In this document: positions 8,226 through 19,430 of the stretch, piece by piece
Layout: every line of letters begins with the position of its first letter
Position numbering within the stretch: the stretch's first letter is position 1
NCBI RefSeq assembly: GCF_011420305.2
Contig: NZ_CP061769.1
Span: 3,025,001-3,089,000, forward strand
Reading direction: 5' to 3'
Source: Nocardioides ochotonae
GTDB lineage: Bacteria; Actinomycetota; Actinomycetes; Propionibacteriales; Nocardioidaceae
Length of the DNA stretch: 64,000 nt
The notes under the pieces: generated by a model
What the model was told of the DNA's origin: nothing
The model's input: only the letters and a program-made list of their open reading frames with translations
Database searches by the model: none
Translations under genes and position numbers: made by a program

Positions 8226-9269
8226 TCAGGCGGGCTGCTTCGCCGCCAGCTCCTCGAAGCCGATGCTCTCCAGGTCCTGGAGAGGCTCGACGACCTCGCG
8301 ACCGACCTCCTCGAGGTAGGCGGCCGTCTGGTCGGCGTCCATCCCCGGCCAGTGCGGTCGGACCAGGAGCGGGCCGATCGGGAGCCGGGAGGCGATGTCG
8401 CGGATCTGGTCCCGCACCTGCTCTCCATTGCCGAGCAGCACGTGGTCCTTGACGTTGTCCAGGAACTCGCGCTCGACCCGCTCCTTGTCGAGCAGCTGCA
8501 TGCCCTGGTCGGCGTAGGAGACGTACTTGACCCGGGCCACCTCCGCGAACTTGTGCAGCGCGTCCTCCGGGTCCGTGCCCAGGTGCAGCTCGCGGCGCAG
8601 CGGGAACTTCGTCAGCGGCAGGTCGTACGTGGCCCGCTCGTCGAGGTAGGCCCCGACCAACTGCTCGACCTGCTCGATCGTCTGCTGCGGGGTGATGGTC
8701 CAGACGTCGCCGTGGCGCGCGGCACGGCGGACCCCCATCTCCTTCATCGCACCGAGCCAGATCGGCGGGCGCGGCTGCTGGACCGGGCGCAGGTGGGTCG
8801 GACGGTCCTCGATGTCGAAGAACTTGCCGTGGTGGGTGACCCGGTCCTGGGTCCACACCTTCGTCATCACCTCGATCAGCTCCTCGAGCAGCGAGTAGCG
8901 CTGCTTGAAGGGCTTGCCGAAGACCTCGTACTCGTGCGGCAGGTAGCCGGTGCCGATCCCGACCACCAGCTTGCCCCGGGTGATGATGTCCAAGGTGGCC
9001 AGGTCCTCGGCCAGCTGGACGGGGTGGTGCAGCGGGCCGACCAGCACGGTGGTCCCGATCTTCACGTGCTCGTCGAGCTCGGCGGCGAGCCGCGCGAGCA
9101 TCGGGACCGGCTGCAGCCAGCGGAACCCGTCGTACAGGTAGTGCTGGCCGATGGTGAGGTAGGTGAAGCCTGCCTTCTGGGCCGCCTCGACCTTTCGCAG
9201 CATCAGGTCCAGGTGCTCTTCGGGCGGGGTTGAGACGGGCTGGTCGCCCATCAGGATTCCGAACTCCAC
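8226..9269 (-). CDS. Luciferase-like (LLM) flavin/F420-dependent oxidoreductase
   Basis: A 347-residue TIM-barrel protein of the bacterial luciferase-like monooxygenase class. Features are the FGILMGDQP start, GIGTGYLPHEYEVFG near the middle (LLM proteins bind the flavin phosphate in this region) and PPIWLGAMKEMGVRRAARHGD, a segment shared by many actinobacterial members. The cofactor could be FMN or F420. The start is a GTG with only a weak GCGAG site. Located between two oxidative gene groups, it could carry out a monooxygenation or an F420-dependent reduction in the same pathway. The substrate is not deducible. Confidence 0.85.
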   Translation of the reverse strand: MEFGILMGDQPVSTPPEEHLDLMLRKVEAAQKAGFTYLTIGQHYLYDGFRWLQPVPMLARLAAELDEHVKIGTTVLVGPLHHPVQLAEDLATLDIITRGKLVVGIGTGYLPHEYEVFGKPFKQRYSLLEELIEVMTKVWTQDRVTHHGKFFDIEDRPTHLRPVQQPRPPIWLGAMKEMGVRRAARHGDVWTITPQQTIEQVEQLVGAYLDERATYDLPLTKFPLRRELHLGTDPEDALHKFAEVARVKYVSYADQGMQLLDKERVEREFLDNVKDHVLLGNGEQVRDQIRDIASRLPIGPLLVRPHWPGMDADQTAAYLEEVGREVVEPLQDLESIGFEELAAKQPA

Positions 9270-9363
9270 GATCGTCTCGCTTTCTGGTCGGCCCGCCCCT
9301 GCCGGGCGGCTCCGCCTGGGTCACTGGGCGACAAGCCCGTCAGCCGACACTTCACACCGGGAC

Positions 9364-9391
9364 GCCGTACGACGGAGGGCCGCCGTACGGC
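9364..9391. terminator. Weak hairpin after the mycofactocin-type SDR
   Basis: An 8-bp inverted repeat GCCGTACG/CGTACGGC encloses a 12-base loop just downstream of the SDR stop. It has no T-run, so termination is only possible. Confidence 0.25.
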
Positions 9392-9398
9392 CGACCGG

Positions 9399-10226
9399 TC
9401 AGAGCAGGAGGGTCCCCATGTCGACGGCGAGCGTCTGGCCGGTGACGAAGCGCGCCTCGTCCGAGCACAGCCAGGTCACCGCGTTGGTGATCTCCTCGGG
9501 GTCGACCGGCCCGCGCTCCATCACGTTGGCCATCCATCCGCCGGGGGCGTCACCGGCGAGGTCGGCGGTGAAGAACTCGTTGTCGATCATCTTCGTGTTG
9601 ACGCCGGCCGGGATGACGGTGTTGACGCGCACGCCGTGCCTGCCGAGCACCATGGCGAAGTTGCGCATCAGCGACAGCACGCCGGTCTTGGCCGCGCCGT
9701 AGCCCATCTGGCCCGGGTTCAGCATCTCCTCCTTGTAGGCGACGCCGATGTAGCTCGACGTGGAGCCGGTGATGCAGATGGCACCGCCCCGACCGCGCTC
9801 GATCATCCCCGGCGTCACCGCGTGCAGCAGGTAGTAGACACCGCTGAGCATCGTGCTCACCGAGTCGTGCCACGCGGCCATGTCGTGCTTGCTCTTGCCG
9901 TAGCTGGCCATGATGCCGGCATTGGCGAGGACGATGTCGATGGCACCGAACCGCTCCTCGGTCGCGGCCACCGCGGCTTTGACGGCCTCCTGGTCGCGCA
10001 CGTCGCACTGGATCGCGAGGACCTCCGCCCCGAGCTCCTTGAGGTCGCGCTCGGTCGAGGCGAGGTCATCGGTGGTCGACATCGGATAGGCGACCGAGTC
10101 GATCTGGCCGGCGATGTCGAGGATCGCGACGTTCGCCCCCTCGCTGGCCAGACGCAGCGCGTGCGAGCGCCCCTGGCCCCGGGCGCCGCCGGTGACGATG
10201 GCGGTCTTGCCGTCGAAACGTCCCAT
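9399..10226 (-). CDS. Mycofactocin-coupled SDR family oxidoreductase
   Basis: A 275-residue SDR with the mycofactocin-type signature TGGARGQGRSHA (12-23) and the family insert around GQIDSVAYPMSTTDDL. The active site is Ser155-158 with Tyr176 and Lys180 (YGAAK). NAG is at 102-104. The ATG at 10226 has GGAG seven bases upstream; an open frame extends 63 codons further but overlaps the upstream aldehyde dehydrogenase. It follows that dehydrogenase by 37 bases in one operon, so alcohol and aldehyde oxidation are paired. It is the second such SDR in 10 kb, and the two are clearly related but divergent, so they may act on successive alcohols or different stereoisomers. Confidence 0.88.
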   Translation of the reverse strand: MGRFDGKTAIVTGGARGQGRSHALRLASEGANVAILDIAGQIDSVAYPMSTTDDLASTERDLKELGAEVLAIQCDVRDQEAVKAAVAATEERFGAIDIVLANAGIMASYGKSKHDMAAWHDSVSTMLSGVYYLLHAVTPGMIERGRGGAICITGSTSSYIGVAYKEEMLNPGQMGYGAAKTGVLSLMRNFAMVLGRHGVRVNTVIPAGVNTKMIDNEFFTADLAGDAPGGWMANVMERGPVDPEEITNAVTWLCSDEARFVTGQTLAVDMGTLLL

Positions 10227-10263
10227 GGTGCTCTCCACTTCTCTTCGGGTGCTGTGGGTCGGC

Positions 10264-11763
10264 TCAGGTGCCCGGCGGGCGGGTGATGCCGGCGAGTGCG
10301 TACTGGATGTGCTTGACCTCGAAGAACTCGGCGTAACCGTCCTCGCCCAGCTCGCGACCGACGCCGCTGCGACCGGGTCCGCCCCACGGCGCGTCGGGCC
10401 GCATCCCGGAACCACCGTTGACGGTGACCGTGCCGGCCCGGATCTTGCGGGCGACCTGGACGGCCTCGTCGAGCGGGCCGAAGACGTTGCCCGCCAAGCC
10501 GTAGCGGGTGTTGTTGGCGAGCTCGATCGCGTGGTCGACGTCCTCGTAACCGAAGATCATGCCGATCGGGGCGAAGAACTCGGTGTCCGCCAGCGGGTCG
10601 TCGGGGTCGACGTCGCGGAGCAGCCCGGGACGCATGAAGTGGCCCTTGTCCAGGCCCTCGGGGCGGCCACCGCCGGCACCCCAGCTGGCGCCGCGCTCCA
10701 TCAGCTCGGCGATCCAACCCTCGACCTTGTCCCGGTGGGCTGCGGAGATCACCGGGCCCACGACGCTGTCCTCCTCCATCGGGTCACCGACCTTGACCCC
10801 GGCAATGAAGTCCTCGGCGAGCCGGCAGAACTCATCCACCCTCTCCTCGGGGACCAGGATCCGGCTCCAGGCCGCGCAGCCTTGGCCGGCGTTGCGGGCG
10901 AACCGCAGGATCGAGGCGCCGACGGTGGCGGGCAGGTCCGCGGTGGGGAGGATGATGTTGGGGCTCTTGCCACCGAGCTCGAGGACCGCCTTGCTGAGTG
11001 AGCCGAGCGCTCCTTGGGACATCACCTTCGCGCCGACCGCGTCGGAGCCGGTGAAGGACACCATGTCGACGTCGGGGTGACCGGTCAGGTGGATGCCGAT
11101 CTCGGGGCCTCCGGTGACCAGGTTGACCACACCGGGCGGGAAGCCGGCCTCGTCGAGGAGCTCGAAGATCCGCAGCGTGCTCCACAGGCCCTGCGGCGAG
11201 GGGAGCACGACGGTCGTGCAGCCGGAGGCGAGAGCCCCGCCGAGCTTCCAGACCAGGAGGTTGAGGGGGTAGTTGTAGGCCGGGAGGGCGGCGACCACGC
11301 CGACCGGCTCGTAGTGCAGGAGGCTGCCCGAGGCGACCGGCTTGTCATAGTGCGGGAGCGCCTGCTCGTAGCCGCCCCGCGGGCCCTTGACCGCCATCGT
11401 GGCGTACCAGCGCAGCACGTCGATGGGACCGCCGACCTGCATCGCCCGGCACGCGGCGACTGGGGTGCCGACCTCGGAGGCGATGAGCCGCGAGAGGGGC
11501 TCCGTCTCGCGCTCGAGGATGTCGGCGAACCTGTTGATCGCGTCGGCCCGCATCTGCGGGGTCCAGGAGCGCCACTGCGAGGAGTGGTGGAAGGCCACCT
11601 TCGCCGCCGCGACCGCCTCGTCGACCTGCTCGATCGAGCTGGTGACGGTCTCCCCCAAGGGCTCCCCGGTCGACGGGCTGACGGACAAGAAGGACTCCCC
11701 CGACGCACCGTCCAGCCAGGTCGAGCTGATGTAGGTGCTCGCGGTCCGCTTCTCCACTGTCAT
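10264..11763 (-). CDS. Aldehyde dehydrogenase family protein
   Basis: A 499-residue NAD(P)-dependent aldehyde dehydrogenase. The catalytic Cys296 lies in GQGCAAWSR and the general base Glu262 in LELGGKSPN. The cofactor motif FTGSDAVGAKV (237-247) and the PAYNYPL loop are present. One deviation stands out: where the family has K-P-[ST]-E binding the adenine ribose, this protein reads VLPSPQG (about 186-192), lacking both the Lys and the Glu. The ATG at 11763 has GAGGAG seven bases upstream. It is first in an operon with the SDR at 9399-10226 and is divergent from korA. It should oxidise an aldehyde of the pathway to an acid. Confidence 0.9.
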   Translation of the reverse strand: MTVEKRTASTYISSTWLDGASGESFLSVSPSTGEPLGETVTSSIEQVDEAVAAAKVAFHHSSQWRSWTPQMRADAINRFADILERETEPLSRLIASEVGTPVAACRAMQVGGPIDVLRWYATMAVKGPRGGYEQALPHYDKPVASGSLLHYEPVGVVAALPAYNYPLNLLVWKLGGALASGCTTVVLPSPQGLWSTLRIFELLDEAGFPPGVVNLVTGGPEIGIHLTGHPDVDMVSFTGSDAVGAKVMSQGALGSLSKAVLELGGKSPNIILPTADLPATVGASILRFARNAGQGCAAWSRILVPEERVDEFCRLAEDFIAGVKVGDPMEEDSVVGPVISAAHRDKVEGWIAELMERGASWGAGGGRPEGLDKGHFMRPGLLRDVDPDDPLADTEFFAPIGMIFGYEDVDHAIELANNTRYGLAGNVFGPLDEAVQVARKIRAGTVTVNGGSGMRPDAPWGGPGRSGVGRELGEDGYAEFFEVKHIQYALAGITRPPGT

Positions 11764-11826
11764 CAGGTCTCCTCGCCTTCGGCCGAGCCATCGGGTCGAC
11801 GACCACCGCTCGGACATGGATGATAG

Positions 11827-11844
11827 CAATCATATGCATGATTG
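11827..11844. promoter_or_regulatory. Candidate operator, CAATCAT-N4-ATGATTG palindrome
   Basis: A perfect 7-bp inverted repeat separated by ATGC lies 64-81 bp upstream of the aldehyde dehydrogenase ATG, in the divergent gap to korA. A further GATGAT half-site sits just beside it. The half-site recurs at 1422-1437 upstream of the first SDR. It is probably a repressor site; the regulator is not in the window. Confidence 0.4.
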
Positions 11845-11882
11845 GGAAGGGTGGTGGGCTCGCGACGCGAGCGGTCGACCTC

Positions 11883-11910
11883 TTGACGTACGCGAGTTAT
11901 TCCGTAGGAT
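11883..11910 (+). promoter_or_regulatory. Candidate promoter of the korAB-fdxA operon
   Basis: TTGACG (11883-11888), a 16-bp spacer and TAGGAT (11905-11910) lie about 55 bp ahead of the korA ATG. The AT-rich TGATTATCACTATTA that follows is unusual here and may be part of an operator. Confidence 0.4.
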
Positions 11911-11964
11911 TGATTATCACTATTAGGCGTCCCATCGTCGCACTTCCTCGACCATCGGAGCACC

Positions 11965-13892
<1,928 letters not shown>

Positions 13893-13896
<4 letters not shown>

Positions 13897-14996
13897 CCAC
13901 GCCTGCGACCGTCACCGACCTGCCCAGCCCGGTGCTGGGGACCGCACTGGTCCCGACCCTGGGCGAGGGTGAGAGCCAGACCGGGAAGGACTTCACCTCC
14001 GACCAGGAGGTGCGCTGGTGCCCCGGCTGCGGCGACTACGCCGTGCTCAAGGCCGTCCAGGGCTTCCTGCCCGGCCTCGGGCTGCGCCGCGAGAACATCG
14101 TGTTCGTCTCCGGCATCGGCTGCTCCAGCCGGTTCCCCTACTACCTCGACACGTTCGGGATGCACTCCATCCACGGCCGCGCGCCCTCGATCGCCACCGG
14201 CATCGCCACCGCGCGCGAGGACCTCTCCGTGTGGGTCGTCACCGGTGACGGCGACGCCCTGTCCATCGGCGGCAACCACCTGATCCACGCCCTGCGCCGC
14301 AACGTGAACATGACGATCCTGCTGTTCAACAACCGGATCTACGGCCTCACCAAGGGTCAATACTCCCCCACCTCCGAGGCCGGCAAGGTCACCAAGTCCA
14401 CCCCGATGGGCTCCGTCGACCACCCGTTCAACCCGGTCTCGCTGGCCCTGGGCGCCGAGGCGTCCTTCGTGGCCCGCACCATCGACTCCGACCGCAAGCA
14501 CCTCACCTCGGTGCTCTCCGCGGCCGCCGCCCACCGCGGCACCTCGCTGGTCGAGATCTACCAGAACTGCCCGATCTTCAACGACGGCGCCTTCGACGCC
14601 ATCAAGAACCCTGCCACCAAGGCCGACGCGATCATCCCGCTGGTCCACGGCGAGCAGATCCGGTTCGGCGCCGCACGCGAGGACGGGCTCGGGCACAAGT
14701 GCCTGGTCCGAGACGCCGGCGGCGGAGTGCGGGTCGCGGACGTGGCCGACGTGGCAGCCGAGGAGATCCTCGTGCACGACGCGCACCACCCCGACCCCAC
14801 CATGGCGTTCGCGATCAGTCGGCTCACCGACGCCGGCTACCTCCACCAGTCCCCCATCGGCATCTTCCGCCAGGTCGAGCGCCCGACGTACGACGATGGG
14901 GCCCGCGTGCAGCTCGCGACGGCCGGGGCGCCCGGGGACCTGCAGGCACTGATCGACGGCCCGGACGTGTGGACCGTGGCGGAGGAGAGCCGATGA
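13893..14996 (+). CDS. korB: 2-oxoacid:ferredoxin oxidoreductase, beta subunit
   Basis: The 367-residue thiamine-diphosphate-binding partner of kor[14 protein letters not shown] (42-54) and [11 protein letters not shown] carry cluster-binding cysteines of the beta subunit. [20 protein letters not shown] to NN is the TPP/Mg motif, and a later Cys sits in NCPIFND. The ATG overlaps the korA stop (ATGA) with GGAGG upstream; its own stop overlaps the ferredoxin ATG. The three genes are therefore translationally coupled. The long N-terminal extension before the CPGCG motif resembles the mycobacterial KorB form. Confidence 0.93.
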
Positions 14997-15316
14997 CCTA
15001 CGTGATCGCGCAGCCCTGCGTGGACCTCAAGGACCGCTCGTGCGTGGACGAGTGCCCGGTCGACTGCATCTACGAGGGCAAGCGGATGCTCTACATCCAG
15101 CCCGACGAGTGCGTCGACTGTGGCGCCTGTGAGCCGGTCTGCCCGGTCGAGGCGATCTTCTACGAGGACGACACCCCGGAAGAGTGGAAGGGCTACTACG
15201 AGGCCAACGTCGGATTCTTCGCCGAGATCGGCTCCCCCGGCGGCGCCTCGAACACCGACGTGAGCGACCAGGACCACCCGATGGTCGCCGCCCTGCCGCC
15301 GCAGAACCAGGCCTGA
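14993..15316 (+). CDS. fdxA: 7Fe ferredoxin, FdxA type
   Basis: A 107-residue ferredoxin with the classic seven-iron pattern. Cysteines 9, 17, 21, 25, 40, 43, 46 and 50 are arranged as CVDECPVDC and [12 protein letters not shown], giving one [3Fe-4S] and one [4Fe-4S] cluster. The C-terminal tail ([12 protein letters not shown]) is typical of actinobacterial FdxA. The ATG overlaps the korB stop with GGAGGAG upstream. It is the expected electron acceptor of KorAB; reduced FdxA could then feed P450s or other reductive steps, which is inference. No clear terminator follows before 15471. Confidence 0.93.
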   Translation: MTYVIAQPCVDLKDRSCVDECPVDCIYEGKRMLYIQPDECVDCGACEPVCPVEAIFYEDDTPEEWKGYYEANVGFFAEIGSPGGASNTDVSDQDHPMVAALPPQNQA

Positions 15317-15470
15317 CCCCGGGTCGGCCTGTGCGCCCGTGCGGCCGCGCTGACAGGCGGAGCAGGCTCACGCCGGCGAGCACCAAGGCCGGGCAGCGCC
15401 CCAGGTCTCCCTCAGTCGAGGCGCCGGAAGACGAAACAGCCACCACAAGGGCCGACTCGACAAATGGCAC

Positions 15471-15504
15471 AAGGCCCGGTCTGCATCGCTGCAGACCGGG
15501 CCTT
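15471..15504. terminator. Strong terminator downstream of the initiator tRNA
   Basis: A perfect 15-bp stem with a TCGC loop starts nine bases after the tRNA 3' end (minus strand). It may also stop read-through from the korAB-fdxA operon on the plus strand. Confidence 0.85.
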
Positions 15505-15512
15505 GTTCCTTG

Positions 15513-15586
15513 TAGCGGGGGCAGGATTTGAACCTGCGACCTCTGGGTTATGAGCCCAGCGAGCTACCGAGCTGCTCCACCCCGCG
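15513..15586 (-). tRNA. Initiator tRNA-Met (CAU)
   Basis: A full cloverleaf reads on the minus strand. The acceptor starts CGCGGGG and its first pair is mismatched (C1 against U72). The anticodon loop CTCATAA is closed by three G-C pairs (GGG/CCC), both marks of an initiator tRNA. The T arm is GCAGG-TTCAAAT-CCTGC. CCA is not encoded. Confidence 0.95.
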
Positions 15587-15634
15587 TCGGTGAACAGAAC
15601 GTTACGACGTCCGCGGGGAAAGACCAAATCGGGG

Positions 15635-18600
15635 TCAGCCCTGGGGGTTCTCCTCGGTCTCGGCGTCGTCGGGAGCCTCGGCGGAGCCCTCCGGCTGCGC
15701 CGCGGCGTCGCGCTGCTCGGCGAGCCGGATCGCGGTGGAGACCAGCTCCTGGGCCCGCTCCACCGACTCCTGGTAGCCCGCGAGGTCGCCCGCCGCCAGC
15801 GCCCGGTCGGCCTCGGCGAAGGCCTCGTCGGCCTGCCCGAGGATGCGCCCGATGCGCTGGTCGACGCTCAGCGAGCCGCCGTTGCCGTCACCCTGGCCGC
15901 CTTGGCCACCCTGACCGCCCTGGCCACCGTTGTTGCCGGCGCCGTTGGTGCCGCCCGCGCCACCGCTGCCGGGGCCGAGCTCGACGTTCAGCGCGTCGGC
16001 GATCGCCGTGGTCAGGGTCTCCCCCACACCGACGCTGTCGCCGTAGGACACGAGCACGAAGCGCAGGATCGGGTAGCCGCCGCTGGAGGCCGCGCGGACG
16101 GCGTACACCGGCTGGATGTACATCAGGCCGTCGGCCACCGGGACCGTGAGCAGGTTGCCGTAGGTCGGCTGCGACTGGCTGTTGTTGTAGGGCAGCAGCG
16201 CCTCACGCACGGCGTCGTCGTTGCTGAACTCGTTGGCGATCAGGCCAGGACCCTTGGTGTTCTGGTCCTGCAGCTCCAGCACCGTCATCTTGCCGTAGTC
16301 CTCGGACGTGGCGTCGGAGTTCACCGTCACGAACGAGGCGAGGTTCTCCTTGCCGTACGGCACGAACACCGAGGTGAGCGACCAGTCCTGCTTGCCGTTG
16401 GCACCCTCACCGGCGTCCGCGCCCTCGTTGAACAGGCGGTACGGCGGCTGCAGGTCGTTGGTGCTGTTCGGGTCGAGCGGGACCGCCCAGCGGTCGTTGC
16501 CCTGGTACCAGTCGCCCGGGTCGGTGACGTGGTAGCGCGCGTAGTGGTAACGCTGGACCTTGAACAGGTCCTCGGGGTAGCGCAGGTGCTCCATCAGCTC
16601 ATCGGAGATCTCCGAGCGGTCCTTCACCGTGCCCGGGAAGGCGCTGCGCCAGGTCTGGAGGATCGGGTCCTCCTCGTCCCAGGCGTAGAGCGTGACGGTG
16701 CCGTCGTAGGCGTCGACGGTCGCCTTGACCGCGTTGCGCATGTAGTTGATCTCGTCGGTCGGCAGCGTCTGCAGACCGGCCTGCTCCTGCAGCGAGTCGT
16801 CGGTCATGTCCTCGAAGGACTCACGCTCGGAGAACGGGTAACGGTCGGTCGTGGTGTAGCCGTCCACGATCCACACGATCTTGCCGTCCACGATCGCCGG
16901 GTAGGAGTCGTCGTCGATGGTCAGCCACGGCGCGACCTTCTCGACGCGCTCGCGCGGCGTGCGGTTGTAGAGGATCTCGCTGCCGCTGTGCACGCGCCCG
17001 GACAGCAGGAAGTTCGGCTCGCCGAACTTGATCGCGTAGAGCAGCTGACGGAAGGTCGAGCCGATCGGCACGCCGCCGTCGCCGTCGTACGTCGTGGTCT
17101 GCTCCTCGTCCTCGGTCGCGCCGGCGAGGCCGAGCTCCACGCTCGGGGAGTCGTCCTTCTGCTTGCCGACCACCGAGTACGACGGGCTCTGCTCGCCGAA
17201 GTAGATCCGGCTCTCGTAGCCGCCGACCGCCTTGCTCAGCGCGTCCTGGCGGCTGCCGTCGGAGTTGGTCTGGTTGCCCTCCGCCCACTGGATGTCGGTG
17301 CCCTCGGAGTTGTCGTCGGCGCCGCGCTGGTTGGCGTAGGCGGCGATGATGCCGTTGCCGTGGGTGTAGACGGTGTGCAGGTTGGACCAGTTGCGGTCGC
17401 CCTCGTTGAGGCCGCTCTGGTCGAGCTCACGGGCGCCGAGGACGAGCGCGCGGTCGCGGCCGCCGATGCGGTAGCGGTCCACGTCGAGCACGTCGGCCAC
17501 CGAGTAGTAGACGCGGCCCTGCTGGTTCTGCTCGAAGGTCTGGCGCACCAGCTTGGGGTCGACCAGCGGCACCGAGGCCGCCTGCGAGCGCACCGTGCGC
17601 GCCTTCTCGAGGTCGGCGTCGCTGATGCTCGTCGTCGAGGCGTAGTCGACCTCCTCGATCTCGTCGAGGTCGAAGGCCGCCCGTGTCGCCTCGATGTTCC
17701 GCGCGATGTAGGTGGCCTCCTTGTCGGCCTCGGAGGGCTTGACCTGGAACTGCTGGACGATGCCGGGCCAGATCACGCCGAGCAGGATCGCCGAGAGCGC
17801 CAGCAGCGCGATGCCCACCGACGGCAGCGTCCAGGTGCGGCGCCACACGTTGAGGAAGAACAGCACCGCGCAGATGACCGCGATGCCCATCAGGATGTTC
17901 TTGGCCGGCAGCACGGCGTTCTCGTCGGTGTAGGTGACACCGGTGATCAGCCCGCCGCCCTGGTGGACCAGGTCGAAGCGGTCCAGCCAGTAGTCGACCG
18001 CCTTGGCGAGCACGAACAGGCCGAGCAGCAGCGAGAGCTGCACCTGGGCGGCGCCGGAGAGCCGGTCGCCCGCGCTCTGCAGGCGGATGCCGCCGTACAG
18101 GTAGTGCACCAGCGCGGCGGCGATCAGGGCGATGATGGTGACCGCCATCGCGTAGTCGACCAGGAAGTGCCAGAACGGCAGGTCGAAGACGTAGAAGCCG
18201 ATGTCCTTGCCGAACTGGGCGTCCTCGGTGCCGAAGGGCTTGCCGTTGCGCCACATCAGGTAGTTGCGCCACTCCCCCAGCGCCGAGGTGCCGGCGAAGA
18301 GGCCGAGGACCAGCGAGACGCCGATGAGCAGCCAGGTGCGGACCGGCGCGATCGCGTCGCGGTAGCGGTCCAGGCCGGCCTGCTCGGAGGAGCGCGGCTG
18401 GAACAGCGGACGGAACCGGTAGGCCAGGTGGATGTTGAGCCCCACCACCAGCGCCATCACCACACCGAAGACGAGGAACATCGCGGCGCGGGTCCAGAAG
18501 AGCCGGGTGAACACATCGCCGTAGCCGCCGTCGCGGTACCAGAGCCGGTCGGTGTAGATGCCGGCGAAGGTGGTCAGCCCGAAGAACGCCACGACCACCA

Positions 18601-18694
18601 CGACGCCGGTGACGACGAGCGCCCGGGACCGTCCGGAGCGTTGCGGCGGCTGCTTCGCGGCGCGGGGGTCATCGGAGCCGAACAGGTCGCTCAC
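15635..18694 (-). CDS. UPF0182 family large membrane protein
   Basis: A 1019-residue integral membrane protein of the UPF0182 family, conserved in actinobacteria and of unknown function. About seven to eight hydrophobic segments fill the first third (first near 27-48). They are followed by a long extracytoplasmic part rich in aromatic and acidic residues. A Gly-Gln-Asn low-complexity stretch (GGQGGQGGQGG) precedes an acidic C-terminal helix. The mycobacterial relative (Rv3193c) sits in the same gene neighbourhood with the YlbL and DUF2342 genes. It is likely cotranscribed with the PPA1309-type gene upstream. Residue usage gives no catalytic clue. Confidence 0.92.
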   Translation of the reverse strand: MSDLFGSDDPRAAKQPPQRSGRSRALVVTGVVVVVAFFGLTTFAGIYTDRLWYRDGGYGDVFTRLFWTRAAMFLVFGVVMALVVGLNIHLAYRFRPLFQPRSSEQAGLDRYRDAIAPVRTWLLIGVSLVLGLFAGTSALGEWRNYLMWRNGKPFGTEDAQFGKDIGFYVFDLPFWHFLVDYAMAVTIIALIAAALVHYLYGGIRLQSAGDRLSGAAQVQLSLLLGLFVLAKAVDYWLDRFDLVHQGGGLITGVTYTDENAVLPAKNILMGIAVICAVLFFLNVWRRTWTLPSVGIALLALSAILLGVIWPGIVQQFQVKPSEADKEATYIARNIEATRAAFDLDEIEEVDYASTTSISDADLEKARTVRSQAASVPLVDPKLVRQTFEQNQQGRVYYSVADVLDVDRYRIGGRDRALVLGARELDQSGLNEGDRNWSNLHTVYTHGNGIIAAYANQRGADDNSEGTDIQWAEGNQTNSDGSRQDALSKAVGGYESRIYFGEQSPSYSVVGKQKDDSPSVELGLAGATEDEEQTTTYDGDGGVPIGSTFRQLLYAIKFGEPNFLLSGRVHSGSEILYNRTPRERVEKVAPWLTIDDDSYPAIVDGKIVWIVDGYTTTDRYPFSERESFEDMTDDSLQEQAGLQTLPTDEINYMRNAVKATVDAYDGTVTLYAWDEEDPILQTWRSAFPGTVKDRSEISDELMEHLRYPEDLFKVQRYHYARYHVTDPGDWYQGNDRWAVPLDPNSTNDLQPPYRLFNEGADAGEGANGKQDWSLTSVFVPYGKENLASFVTVNSDATSEDYGKMTVLELQDQNTKGPGLIANEFSNDDAVREALLPYNNSQSQPTYGNLLTVPVADGLMYIQPVYAVRAASSGGYPILRFVLVSYGDSVGVGETLTTAIADALNVELGPGSGGAGGTNGAGNNGGQGGQGGQGGQGDGNGGSLSVDQRIGRILGQADEAFAEADRALAAGDLAGYQESVERAQELVSTAIRLAEQRDAAAQPEGSAEAPDDAETEENPQG

Positions 18695-18767
18695 TGCTTC
18701 ACCTCGGGTGCTTCGGGTGCCCGGTCACGGGCGATGTCTGGTACGGCGGGATACGGGGTCGATCCGG

Positions 18768-19418
18768 TCATGCACGGGCCTCGTCGGTCTCGTCGGGGTC
18801 GTCGGTCAAGGTGGCGGCCAGCATGGCCACCAGGGCAGGCACCAGGTCCGTGCCGCCGACGACCGAGGTGTCCTCGTCGTGGGCGCGCAGACGCAGGGCG
18901 CAGTAGGTCGCGCCGGCGCGGGTCACGCCGGCGACCATGCGGACCTCCTGGCGGTCCGGGTGCTCGCGGGCGTACTGCTCGGCGGCCGCGGCGTCCTCGG
19001 GGACCTCGCCGTCGGCGTCTGGCGGGAGCACGAGGCGCTCGACCACCGCGGCGCAGCCGGCGACCTCCGGCGGCCAGGTGATCGCCTCGAGGACCTGCTC
19101 GAGGAGCTGGTCGGGGCGCAGCTGGTCCTGCTCGACGGGGGTGAAGGATCCTTCGGCCGAGGCGGCGTCCAGCCCCATCATCGAGGCCAGCGCGGGCTCG
19201 CGGCGCACCAGCTCGGCGGTGTCGACGAGGGCGTAGAGGCGGGCCGGCTGGTCCCAGCCGGCCTCCGCGACGTGGTGCTCGATCTCGAGCACCGCGGACG
19301 CCAGGGCGGGGTCGACGTCGAGGTCGTCCAGGCCGGTGAGGTCGGGGGCCTCGGGACCGGTCGTCTCGGGGCCGTCGGCGGTCCCCGGGTCCTGCTCGTG
19401 GTCGTGCGGTTCGCTCAT
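18768..19418 (-). CDS. PPA1309 family protein
   Basis: A 216-residue soluble acidic protein matching the actinobacterial PPA1309 family, of unknown function. The core contains VAEAGWDQPARLYALVDT, which is the recognisable block, then GSFTPVEQDQLRPDQ. A later strand pair is CAAVVERLVLPP and RMVAGVTRAGATYCALRLR. The first 30 residues are low-complexity and acidic. It lies 12 bases after the PDZ protease gene and is probably in one transcript with it and the UPF0182 gene. No catalytic motif is evident. Confidence 0.85.
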   Translation of the reverse strand: MSEPHDHEQDPGTADGPETTGPEAPDLTGLDDLDVDPALASAVLEIEHHVAEAGWDQPARLYALVDTAELVRREPALASMMGLDAASAEGSFTPVEQDQLRPDQLLEQVLEAITWPPEVAGCAAVVERLVLPPDADGEVPEDAAAAEQYAREHPDRQEVRMVAGVTRAGATYCALRLRAHDEDTSVVGGTDLVPALVAMLAATLTDDPDETDEARA

Positions 19419-19430
19419 CGTCGGGTCAGC

